Part shown: positions 14,501-27,400 of the stretch, piece by piece
Numbering within the stretch: position 1 is the stretch's first letter
How the letters are laid out: every line of letters begins with the position of its first letter
Assembly (NCBI GenBank): GCA_016165875.1
Contig: JABBOT010000005.1
Coordinates: forward strand, 2,816,692-2,880,691
Direction of reading: 5' to 3'
Source of the DNA: Acanthopleura granulata
Lineage: Eukaryota > Mollusca > Polyplacophora > Chitonida > Chitonidae
DNA length: 64,000 nucleotides
Made by a program: the position numbers and the translations under genes
Notes under the pieces: generated by a model
Databases searched by the model: none
The model's input: the letters and a program-made list of their open reading frames with translations, nothing else
Told to the model about the DNA's origin: nothing

Positions 14501-17500
14501 TTAACTTTTCACATCCTGTTTATTGATGTCTTTGAGTTCTTTCACCAGTCGCAGTAAAATTTTGTCAGGAAAAAATCCTAAATCCTAAATCAACGGTCTA
14601 GACAAGAGATCACAGCTCCTTGTAGCTACCTAATACTCCTTTCATAAAGTTCTTTTCTATAAACATTTACCGATGGTGTACTTCATCTTTAAAACTGCGT
14701 TCACGGTGGAACACCGCCATATATCACAGCAACTTCACAGGTGACGTCAGTGCGCACAGGTTTGCCATCTTTATATTAAGCCGTGATCATTTATTCATTC
14801 TTCGACAGAAGATTTACCTGTAAGAGTTGTGGTGGAATTTGTTGTAGCTACCCAGAGCCGTCAGTGTTCCCAGGCTGATGGAGTAGGAGAAGAAGATCTG
14901 GGTACCCGCATCCACCCACACCTGTAACATAATGACTCTAGTCACCAATCTGACGCGCCCTTCTAACAACTGGTTTGGGCTACAGGGTAGGAAAGTAACT
15001 CTTAAAAATGGCAAAAAGTCTCCATTCTGGCAATCCATGTTCTACACTATCATGCATCCTGAAAAAATAAAATTAATGTAGAAATACTGATTACCAAAAT
15101 GAAGGCTCCTTCGAGTAACTTCCGTACCATGTTGTCTGAAACTATCTCACCTAGAAGTGAATTAAAGAACCTACACCAATATACAGTACAAGACGTTTCG
15201 ACTAAAGCATAAGTACTCTGTCTTATGCAAAACTATGTAAAGTTAATCACATTCGAAGTTCTTATCCCGGATCACACGTTCTTCGGGCGTAATGTTTAAA
15301 GTCCGACACTTAAAATTAAATTGACTACCTTGTCCTCGAGAAAATAATTATTACTAACGTACCTTGTAAACAAAAAACATCCTGAACACTTGTTCATTGC
15401 TTTGACTTTGTGGTATAAAAATGTTTTCCTTCAAAATTGGCAAGCTCATTTTTCTACTGCTGCGAAAACGAACTAATCCTCATAACCGCAGGCAATCCTT
15501 CATCAGAGATTAAACTGTCATTGTGTATTGCTCGAATTTTATACCCGCTAAAGTATTCCACAAAGAACCTTGTCAGTAAACCCGAGTATATACATATATA
15601 ATCCAGTAGTAAACACCAGGGTTTCCTATCTTGTTTCTGCTTGACCTGTAGTAAGTCCCACAATCTCCTGCGGCAAATCACTATTATCATACGATGTCGT
15701 GTCCCCTGTCTCTCGGGCCTGTTGTAAGAGTAAGATTTTGAAACTTCTGACCGTCCAAACTCCTTCTGACCTGTAGTAAAGACTGTTCTACACGCCCCTG
15801 AGCCATAGCAAACCTCACAGTGTCCTGTTCTAAATTCCACTGAGGTATAGTAAACCTTACAGTCCTGTTCTAAATTCCACAGAGCTATAGTAAACCTCAC
15901 AACGTTCTGTTCTATATCTCTCTGAGCTATAGAAAAACTCAGTGTCCTGTTCTATATCCCTCTGAGCTACAGTAAACCTCACATTACTCTGTTCCACACG
16001 CCTCTGAGCTATAGCAAACCTCACATTACCCTGTTCCACACGCCTCTGAGCTGTAGCAAACCTCACATTACCCTGTTCCACACGCCTCTGAGCTATAGCA
16101 AACCTCACAATGCGCTGTTCTATATCCCTCTGAGCTACAGTAACCCTCACAATACATTGTTCATTAAGCCTCTGAGCCATAGTAAACCTCACAATGTCCT
16201 GTTCTATATACCTCCGGGCTATAGTAAAACTAACAATGTCCTTTCCTTTGTCTCTTGACCTGTAGTAAAACGAGGATGCCCTGTCCTAATCTCCACCCAA
16301 TGAAATACTCTGCAACCTCCCCACCCCACCCCCGCCTCCCCAAATGTCCATTTCCTATATCCTTTCCGACTGTGGAACAAATGACAGACAAGATGGTTCT
16401 GTGATGCACTGGGATTTGCGACCTTTGCCACCAATAAACCAACGTGCCCACTAATACTTTATTTCACTGTACCGCAAAGAGGGCAAAATAACCAGTCGTA
16501 CTTCTGCTACTAGACTGACCGGTGCTTACAATCCACACACAGATCACTGTAGATATCTCTGCCTAAGAAGGCATCCGAGTTGCACGTTCAGCCGTGGACT
16601 TGAACTCGGGATTTGAACATTTCCACGCCTTTGTCGTTTGTTGCTCTTTGCTGACGATAAATAGTCAACGGGGCTCGTGTGTTCGCTTGCGCTGTTCAGC
16701 GTTGGTTGAAGACCAATTGCCTTGCACCACTATAGCAAGTTCGTAGGCTACGTCTCACACACGGAGGTCCATTAGTAACTTGGCAAACGTTAGCGATTAA
16801 CCGTTTCCCTCCACCTATATAATACTGACCGATAAGGTATAAGTGAAACATTCTTAAGTGTGGGGTTAACAACAGTCAAATAAATAAATAGGAGAACAAG
16901 GTCAAACGCTTATTCCTTATTAAAGCTAAGCATTACATTCTGTAACTTAATTGACTCTGTTCACTTTTCTGTGACACTTTCTGTTTTACTTTTCCGGAGA
17001 TGATTCGCTGGCTTGTCCATTGGCTAAACCCATTACAATACCCCCAAAATGAACACCAAACAGTTCTGAAGTTGTCTTCGCTACGAAAAGACATGATAAA
17101 ACGAATTTAACTCATTTTACTGCACAACTACGCCAATCTTGTAGCATTTTGAGACTGATTATTGGGTTGAAGTTTATTTCCTTAGTAACCTACTCCAAGG
17201 AGTGGAGTGTTATATCTCTCTCTTTCTCGTTATAAAAACCTTCCTTATTAAACCATCCACCTTTAGGCATCCAATCACTCACCTGAGCGTCCTTCAGGCG
17301 TTCCCAGTCCGGAAACAGGTAATATTTCACACCGTCCATGGCACCATCGAGAGTGACTCCGCGCACCATCAACACAAACATCAAAATGTAAGGTGAAGTG
17401 GCCGTGAAATACATGACCTAGAGAGACAAGAAAAAAAAGCATGATGTAACCAGGGTTGCTATGGCACAACAGAATATACATTCTGTTTTGACTGTCTGTC

Positions 17501-18456
17501 CTTTTCTTTTACTTAGTATTAATTTTTTCTGTGGATTGTATTTACTTCTGCTTTAAAATAAGAAAATCTCAATATACGTTAACAGCAAGGTTAATTAACA
17601 GTTACATTTAAACAGTTACAGTATAGGAAAGTAAAACATGTATACAGTTTGATTATTATGTATATAACTACAGTTATCAGAGGTCACTGAAAGTTAATAG
17701 TCCAAATCGGCGTCGAAAGCTGCAATGTATTCAAAGTGGCACAATGCAAGACCTCGGAGATTTACCCCCAAAACAATTCTTAACTGTGGTTTACCCCAAC
17801 CACAAGGGGCAACTTCCCTACGTCCTTGGGAATTGACCCCATTGGGACACCCCTGCACATAGTAATGGCTGACAGCATTCGACAGCCAATCATGGCAGAT
17901 CATAGTCAATTTGAAGCAGAGACATTAATTGGATGGCTGAATGTCCGAAGATTCAGTACAATCAGTTTTGACCTGGGGTCAGTTTGGTTGTCTCACACTG
18001 TCAGAATCCTAAGAGGATTACACAAGGGGATGTGAATGAGGTCAAGTCGGAGGGAGGCGGGGAACATACGTGGACAGATCATATCTGTTTACATCACTGA
18101 AAAAGCAAGATTCATTAATAACAATCTTGGGACGAGTATTCAGAAGTTAGACGCTCACTGAAAAGGGAACGGGTTAAGATTTGAAGATGACCCCTCTCCC
18201 ACCTTTTGTAAATCCCGATATGCCTTTGAATGCGACTGTTCATTGGTACAGGTGATGGTCTAAAGCCAGTGATGAAACGTCACTGAGCATGTGCGAAGTC
18301 TTCCATGTGTGGCACTTTGAACGTTTTGAATTACAAAATTAGTTATATACAGTTGTCATGAAGGATACAGAGTACAGTATACTTAATTCTAATTAAAAAA
18401 CTTTCCAAACATGTGCAACTTTCTTGGTGTCTTAAGGCCGGATTTACTCTAATCTG

Positions 18457-18490
<34 letters not shown>

Positions 18491-21400
18491 GAGTTTTCTT
18501 TCTTGTGTACTAGAAAACTGAATAAATTATAAAGTCAGCAGCTAAGCCGGAGAGCCATGGACTCCCCGGATGCCCCGAGAGGCATGTTTCACCTTGCCAG
18601 ATGTTTTAATGCCCTTCCATATGCAGAAGTATACGACGATCCAAGCGAGTAACAAGCAGAGGGCCAGGTCCCACTTGACGGCACCGGGGATTCCCACACC
18701 GGAGGATAGCTGCAGGACTTTGAGCCTGCAGTAAAATTCTGCACTAGAGTGACACTGTACAAGAGAAAGGTTCGTCATCCGACAGGACGCGACCACTGGA
18801 TGATGGGGGTGATGGAGGGTTTAAAACCTACCTAGGATACTACTTCAATAGCACAAAACTGGAACTCGGAGAACCATGGCTAAATCAGCGAGAAGGAAAG
18901 GCCTAATGCCAACCCCACTTCGAAAAAGGGTGTTAAAAACTGTGGTATCAAAAACTTCAAAAATGTAGCCAACCAATGATAAACGTCAACGGAAAATGAT
19001 GCAAACAACAATTACAGCTCAGCATGCAATGAGCCGATGTACTTTAGCTAGAGAGATAAAGAAACATTATGGAATTTGGATGGAGAGACGTGGTGTGTGA
19101 TGATAGCATGTATGTGAGAAAGAGAGGTAAATGGCCTGGTGAGAGGAGCGTGTAATAGTTTTCGGTTCCCTTGGTCCTCCGAGTCTACACGTCAGCACTT
19201 CTCATAGATTAGAATTATTCTGTGTTCTCCCTGAAACAACATGTCACCCGGAGCCGAATAATTTTAGATCCATGTCTCAGTGTGCGTGTGTGCGAGCATG
19301 TATAATAGCTTTATACTTTGTATAAAATGACACTTGAACATAAACATACATTCCCCCTGCTCCCAGCGGGAAACATTTATCACCAACATAGTTACCATCT
19401 CGGGCCAACTTCCCGGGCGTCGGGATGGGATGGGCGGCACGTCTGGGCCCAAGTAAGAGAATATAAAAATCACATAGGGTTTCAGTTAAAGAAAAAAGGG
19501 AAAAAAAGAGAATATTCAACTAATCTAATATAAAACTTTTCTTTCCGTGCGTACCTTTGTAAATGATATTTCAAGCAAACCTCATGGTGCATCTCCAAAC
19601 CTAAGCACATGATGCCTTTGTACCAGCCTTCTCATAACCCCTTTTTTGAATCATATACATATATACTCATATACACTCTCCACCGCAAACCAACAGACCT
19701 AATTTGGATTTCTTTAGCAGACACACTTTATTCTAACTTCGTCTCATTCCAATCCAACATGGCATTCCGCTCCAAACATAGGTAGACATCAGCAGGCCTA
19801 TATCATTTCAGTGTTCCAAATCCTCTCGAGCAGTCATCTGGGGTAACGTGTGTGTTCAGGCATCCACATATCAAGTGTAACGGTTTCTGCTTCTTTCTTT
19901 TCTTCATTCTTATACTTTTCAGGGCTCCTTCTGCACACCATTTCATCCTAGGCTTATCGTTCCAAAATTTATTTCAGTACTTCAGTAATTAGAGAGTATA
20001 TACTAAACTACAGCTATATATTAGATGAACGTTTCATTAGTTAGGTGTTCGATGCAAATTAATTAAAATCAAAACTCATGGCATGTGCTCCGAATGTGAA
20101 AGCAAAGTTGTCATTCAATCCCTGTTTGATTAATCGTAATTTTGGAACTTCTTTCTTGGTTTATTTAACAGACAGAAAGAACCAGAGGTAAACATGGCAG
20201 AAAAGAGAGAGGAGGAGAAACAGTCGATGGAAACTTACTCCCAGAATTCTGTGACGGGATCCATGGCGGCCCTGGTGACGTTACTGGAGGCGTTCTGCAT
20301 GAGGATGTCTAAGGAAGTGGAGTTGTCCCCGAGGGTTGCCACCTGGTACACAGAAGAACCGTTCATTCCCAGGGAGAGGACTGTCGATGCGTTGCTCTTC
20401 CGGATGGATCGGTGGTGTGTTGTGCAATTCTCGGAATTCCATTCATTATCGCAGTGAGACCATGGCAGCACGCTCGTAAATGAGGAAAATAAATAGTAGA
20501 AAGCCCAAGTCAAGATGATGTTGTATTCACAGTTGAGAAGAAAGACAATGACAGCGCTGGCATAGCCAATACCTGTTAGAAAAAGAAACAAAGGAAAAAA
20601 CAATAATTAACATCCACACATGGTAAGGGCAAAATCGAAAATGTTGGTTAACCTTTAACCGTCAAATGCTTTACTTATTTAACACGCAGAAACCTTATTC
20701 CATGGTCTCAAATACAGGCCTTCGCCTTAAAAGCAGTGATCTGACAAGTAGTCACTCTACAAACAAATGTTGATCTAGGTCTATTTTGATCCCTGCAAGA
20801 AAGGTTGTATGCCTCATTAAGCCTCATTAATTATGAATATCATGAATCATGATATCAAATCTTGGAATTGGTTTGCCTTAAATTCTTCTTGAAAGGCCGT
20901 ATGACGTTATATATAAAATAGTATTGTCTTATATTGAGTCTGGGATGACAATCTCTTAATTGAAGCCAACTAAAGGTTGGAATGTCTTCTGTGGGTGCCC
21001 AAACTTTTATTCTAGATCACATCCCACTTCCAAAAGGAGACATGTAGGCTTAGTTTTTTTGTAACTACCAGAGTAAAGTATGTCTGGTCAAGGTAGTTAC
21101 GATCAACTTATAGCATACGATCGCTTTGTGGAACAAGTTCTGGCCCTGGAAACGTGTTGGCAGTCTTGACCTTCCACAATTTCCAACTTACCCTGGAATA
21201 GTGGGCAGATTTTCCAGGATGATATGCCGCCTTCCGACATGAACTGCCCTAAGGCCACCTCCAGGAAAAACACCGGAACTCCGCCCAGCAGAACGGAAAT
21301 GAAGTAAGGTATCAAGAAGGCACCTGATAATGAAGAGAAAAACAATAAAGGCATTAAATCCGATACAGCTCAGCCCATTTCACAGCAAACAAACTGAAAG

Positions 21401-24400
21401 GAAAAGAAAAAACAAAATGAAGACGCATTACATCCGATACAGCTCAGTCGAATTCACACGGAAAAACAGAAAGAAAAAGGAAAACATCAGTGCAAGACAC
21501 ATTTCAGATCGAATTGGCAGAATGTCTGTTGAAACACAATTGCCTCTGGTTAAAGAATGTAATTTTGTAAAAACTGCCTGCGATTATTTTTTTTTTTTTT
21601 AGTTTAGGTGTATTGAATGTAATAGTGATTCTTAACTATGTGACATGACTTGTAATGTACCTTGCAGTATATCTGTTAAGCTATCATCACTAAGATATAC
21701 AACAATGTCGGGAATATGAGATTTTTCAGCGTTTAAGGGGATATTAGGTTTCATGTGTTAGGCCACCCAATAATATCTGTTGGGATATTACATGTGCTGA
21801 CATATATAAAATGGACAGATTGTCCTGAAGCACCGAAACTTCAAAAATGTGTATTATTTCGACTTACACAGGGCCAGGGGCTGTATATGCATCATGGTGA
21901 ATATAACCAGACAACTTATAAACTAGCATCGTACATGATTTGGATACTGATTAAACTGACGCGCTTAATCTGAACACGCATCCTTCCGTCTTAAATAAAA
22001 CGTCTGACTTTTCTTTACTTGACCCTGTCCTAATTTATTACCTTATATACTTTTTCGTTCATTTGTAATTTGTATTGGACTATTTTGGAAATTGGTCTTG
22101 TGATTACTGATTTGGAACGCCTGCTGTAGTTGACCACGGATGTACCAATGCCTATACCTAACATCACGCCTAAACGCGCCGTTTCTTTCAATATGAGTAA
22201 TGCAAGTTATAACATGATAAACGTTTTGCGTCACACAGAAGTCTGTGTAAACTATAAACAGAAGTCATGTATACTTTATTATGTTTTACCGACGGTCTAA
22301 CATTTAAATCGACTCAAACGTGAACAGTTGATCCTGGGACATTATGTACGATACTTTTGGCCTTTATCTAGTTTATGTCCCTATTTTTTTTATAATCCCC
22401 GCATAATTCAACAATTATGCTCGCTACGAATAAATTGTTGAGCCCCCGTTTTCTACAAGTGGTTTCAGTGTATCTGAACTACTGTAAACTAATCACACAG
22501 AGACAATTTAACCGTGGAAGATTGCACGTTCCAGTTCAAAGAACGTACAGAGTGCGATCCAACAAATTTGAAACGATAACCACCACAACGGTAACTGAGA
22601 ATACGGGCACAGAGCTGAACTGGTCATTACACGGTGTCTAAATGTCTTGGGTTACATTGTCATTAACAACTGACAAGGTCGGGCATGGCAGCGGATGATT
22701 TTAGCTGTCAAAACCTGCTCTCCTCTCAGCCAGCTTTGTAGTGGTGCGTACATGTATTCAACGCAAGTGCTAATAGGGATTTATCGCGTACGCGGTTGTG
22801 GTGGCAAGATCCACCGCTTTCAAAGACACTGCTTCCAGATGAGCCGTCATTTAAACGATCCAATAATACAAGGTAGTATAAAGTGCATTCATCAACCCAC
22901 ACCTTGAACAAGTTCGCCTCTATTCGAGACTACAAAGGTTGCATACCCACGGGTGTTTGTAGAACAGCAGCCCCACAGACGAACAGATGTATAATTAAAC
23001 ACAGGATACCTAGGGCGAGTGACGTCAATAGGTATTGTTTTACTGATCGTCGGTATAGACTATACGGTTAGGGGGGAAAATGCGGCAAAGCATCAAAGCT
23101 GTTTAACCAATCACCTTCCAAATCTGTTCATGTTATATACCAACAACTGGAAAACAGCCAGGCATTCTCCGACGTCAGACGTATCCCAAGTATATATTTA
23201 CACAGTTGCCGAGCAAATCTGTTTATTTGCATGACATCATGCAGCTGTTATGAAACAAGTGTCGTAGACGTTGACGACATGCAGGCAAGGCAACACAAGG
23301 GAGCTGTTTTTAACATATCCGGAATTTCTCCGACATGTCTGATCATACATGTAGTCTAAAATATATGCTCTACTGGACTTTATGTTGAATCATTTGACTT
23401 TTAGTTCCTTATGCACACATGTGTTCTTAGTCTAAAGTCTGCAGGTAACATATCACATCAGCTTTTGACATTCAATAGAACACGACCCGTAGGTGGAAGT
23501 TAAAGTCTGTCAATATATACCAGTGTTCTAAGTCATGTACAAAGATGTTTATTCCATGCGAAGGCAAGAAAAACGTTTACGTCCCCGACAGCTTCAATGC
23601 TTATATGCATGCATACATAGAACCCTACATGAAAAGACACCAACTGCATTTTCGAAGCAGTAATTAATCTATTAATACTTTAATAAGCCACTAGAGGTTA
23701 GCGCGCCAGCGCAGCGTTATGACCCCGTGCCTCTCACCAATGCGGCCGTTGTGAGTTCAAGTTCAGCTCATGTTGTCTTCCTCTCTGGCCGTACGTGGGA
23801 AGGTCCGCCAGTAACCTGCAGATGTTCGTGGGTTTACCTCAGGCTCTGCCTGGTTTCCTCCCACCATAATGCTGGCCGCCGTGGTATAAGTGAAATATTT
23901 GGCGCACGGCGTAGAAATACTAATCAAACAATCAAATAAAAAGCCAACAGAAATGCAAAAAAAGGTCATCATAAAATGTTGCAAAATGCGTTTCCCAACT
24001 GATTTTCATCGGATGTTTTCACTTTCCAATTAAGAAAAAGTCCTGATATACTTATTCATATCGTATCGTATGAAGCATCTTTCAGCTGTACATCAAGAAT
24101 AAGATGATTTGAGGTCTTGATCTCTGTCATCGCTTGAGTGTGAGGCCGTCTTTAATTACTTATAATATTTAAAACGGTGTAGTTACGAATTTATTCATTA
24201 TTTATCTGATTTTGCGTTTTACGTTACACTCGAGAATATTTCTCTTATACGACGACAGCCAGCATCACGGCGGGTAGAAACATACGACCATCCGCAGGTA
24301 GAAAACAACTAACAATGCTTTAAAGACTGATTACCACAGCTATGCTGTCATCGGTATCTCAGCACACAGAGTGCACCAATCAGTTCGCGTGCTTGATACT

Positions 24401-27400
24401 TCGCGGAATCGGAAGATTGCTCTAGACGTCGACGTCATGGTTGCCGGATAAATCAATGGAGTCTGGCAAATTGTATCAAGTCTTTTGGGATGTTACTGAA
24501 GCTATCATCATTAACAGAGCCGTACCATTGGTAGGCAATCGATGATTGCTCCGGGTGGAATAAATAGAATGGAATGAACGATATGCTCTGCAAATTTTCG
24601 GTCAATTAGAGATGGTCTAATACCTGTTATCCTGATTAACCATGGCTCCCATGGCGATATCTTTATTAATGACAATACAATTCGACGAACCGTTGATAAT
24701 TCAACATCAACCAACAGTGAAGCAAAATGTTCGCCTTGCTACCCTTAATACTGAGACAGAACAAATACAAGTTTACAAGTGGGTAAAAGTGTGCTGTTCT
24801 GAGCACTTCTTAGTGTATGGAATCTCAAACCAAACACATACAAGATGATGGCATTTTCTGCACTACGACGGCCGTAACATCTGTAGATCACTTTGATTAC
24901 TAAACTCTTTTAAAAACTGACTCGTCAATTTTGTCTGCTGATTTCTCTGATTTCATTTCATTTGTGTTTTGCGCTGTTAGAGTGTTTTTTATTTCATGAG
25001 GGTTCTTTCCCTTAGTACCTTTACAGCAGCGATAGCGATATTTTACGCACGGTTATTACATTATTTTCACGACAGCATGCACGCTATTGAAAACGATCTG
25101 CCCGTGCATGCAGACCCGTGCCCCCCCCACCCCCCACCCTTCTCCCCCGCAACCAGCAAAATTTATCTGCAACAAGGTACAAACAGAGGAGTGGTTCGCA
25201 TCAAAATATAGGAAATTTACCGGAGTTCCGCTGGCTTTAGATTCAAAGTGACATAGCGCTTCTTGTCACGAATGTCACACAGTACAGGGCAGTAACTGAC
25301 ACCGACCCACCACGTGTGCTTGTGATCTATAACATGTCAACCATTCCCTTTGAGTGTCAGGTGACACGTGCGCAACACTGCGACATGGACATGCATATGT
25401 ATGGCTGGTAGGGCATTTAATTACAGGAATGTGTCTTCGACCTACATGCTTTAGAACCTTTCGCTTGTGTCTGGATGTGTGCATCATACCCTTCATTTAG
25501 CTGAGATGTTCCAGGTCGGATCAGTGCACGAAGTGTAATCCATGGTTCTATATAGAATCAGTGTCTTCGCCCATCCCATCTATGCTAGTACGTCATCATC
25601 AACACTGGTTGAATTTACTCTTCATTAGACGCCTTTAACTTCATGCATACGGAACCTATTTCTGGAAGCGCAGAGTCATGTCCAGTGATAATGATACATT
25701 TACCCCAACAATAAACTAATCCTCTGCTTGTCGCCCCATCCAACGGCGCCATTTGTGGCATCTGACAAAGTATGTGACACTACACTCGCAGATCACTGTC
25801 CAAAACTGCTCTCATTTGTAAGGTTTGTTGAGCAATAATATGCCATCTCGCCATACCTTCGAGAAAGAAATTTATCTATACGTGTGTACCCCAAAACCTA
25901 CAGTTTCAGTGAAAGAACCTGCTTTTGAAACATATGTAGCATATTTGTGGTATCTATAGTACCATAAAAGGTAAAGATACATTGTGACTGTCGTTACTGA
26001 ATTTCTATATTGGGGAATCGATGTATAAGACATCAACAGGTGACACTAACACTACTTTAAGCCGCAAACTTTCATGAATTCACTGCTTTACTAACATTGC
26101 TTTAGGTGGCAAACTTTCACGAAATCAAATCATGTTCATGTTCTGCAACAGTGAACATCTTCAGGACACTCAATCGCTTGCGGTCATTCCCAAAATCGTC
26201 TGTGTCTGGGTGTGTTCAAAAATACACCCACGATTAAAGAACTCTGTGGTTCCTCTCCGCTGAAAATTTAAAGCAGTTCTTGGGTATTTTGGAAAGTAGG
26301 TTAACGTGACTATTCAGTTTTATCTGACAGGTACTGTCCTGCCCTTAAATAGAACAACTCTGAAAACACCACCTTGCCATACATCATATATATGACACAG
26401 CGTGTATGGCTGCCTCAAATAGCCATCGGAATGTCATAGATGATTTACGTGGCACAGCGTGTAGCTGTTTCAAAAAAAACCCCATTGGAATGATACCAGA
26501 AATCACCTTTGTCGACGGAAAGGCCATGACTTCGAACACAAGCCATCCATACTAACTTGTATGAATACTGACGACAAAACTATGCATATATATATGTACA
26601 TAAAACCTGCAAACCACCACTGACCCAGTCAATATTATAACCTTAGGATAATCTGTCTGATGCCACTCAGGCATGACACTGTTCGGCCAGCTCAATACCG
26701 ATCTGCTGTGACTGAAGTGTACAAATGTGAAGTGGTCATATTTCACCAGTTATATCTGACGGTTACCAAGTGCCAACAATCCGTCCGTCTTGCCCGTCTT
26801 GTGTTTCTGTATTCTGCAATTGGTCACGCTGGGATGCTGCCAATTTTTTAAAATGTTCAGGTCAAATGATGTCTTCCTTTATATATGTACATATACATGT
26901 ATACACAACATGCAGTTTCTCCCGCTAGTATATACTTCAAGCACGTGTGTCTTCTCTTGTGAAATTTGTGAGAAACCAAAGCTATACATTATGTAAACAT
27001 GTAATCCATTTCTTAACACTTAACTCAGTCCCTTCGAAACATGGTGATAAGTGACTTTTTTCTTCATATAATTTCACCAATTCGAGGAAAAGCCAGAATA
27101 AAATTCGAGCTATGAAAGTAAAAACATCATATAGCTCTACAGCAACTGCACGCTAAAACTATCGCAGTGTCGTCGCTATTATGGTTATAATAACATCCAC
27201 TTATACGGTTTTTATGCAATACCTCTCCACAAACATGCAATAAGGATAACACGAACAAATATTCAAAACGGTAGTTTTCCGCAAATTGCTGTTATTGTCG
27301 TGATAATGCATACATGGGTGTCAGCGTTCCAGGAAATAGCTATTATACTATATAAATATACTGCTAAAATTACAGAAACCAGATGTGGCTGTATCGGTAT

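Larger units (their letters stand above)
9637..14817 (-). other. SLC6 introns 7 and 6
   Basis: Intron 7 (9637-10843) shows nothing notable. Intron 6 (10969-14817) holds the SINE at 12345, a poly-G run at about 13405, and GC-richer DNA at 13700-14300. That stretch leaves a 178-codon plus frame open without any recognisable protein character. Confidence 0.8.
17418..20238 (-). other. SLC6 introns 4 and 3
   Basis: Intron 4 (17418-18592) and intron 3 (18726-20238) contain a T/C tract and unremarkable unique-looking sequence. No further exon is needed, because phases of exons 3, 4 and 5 join directly. Confidence 0.8.

Noticed and set aside
15454..16192. Long minus frames in SLC6 intron 5
   Set aside because: Produced by the 42-bp array; no splice sites or domain features, and exons 5 and 6 already join in phase.
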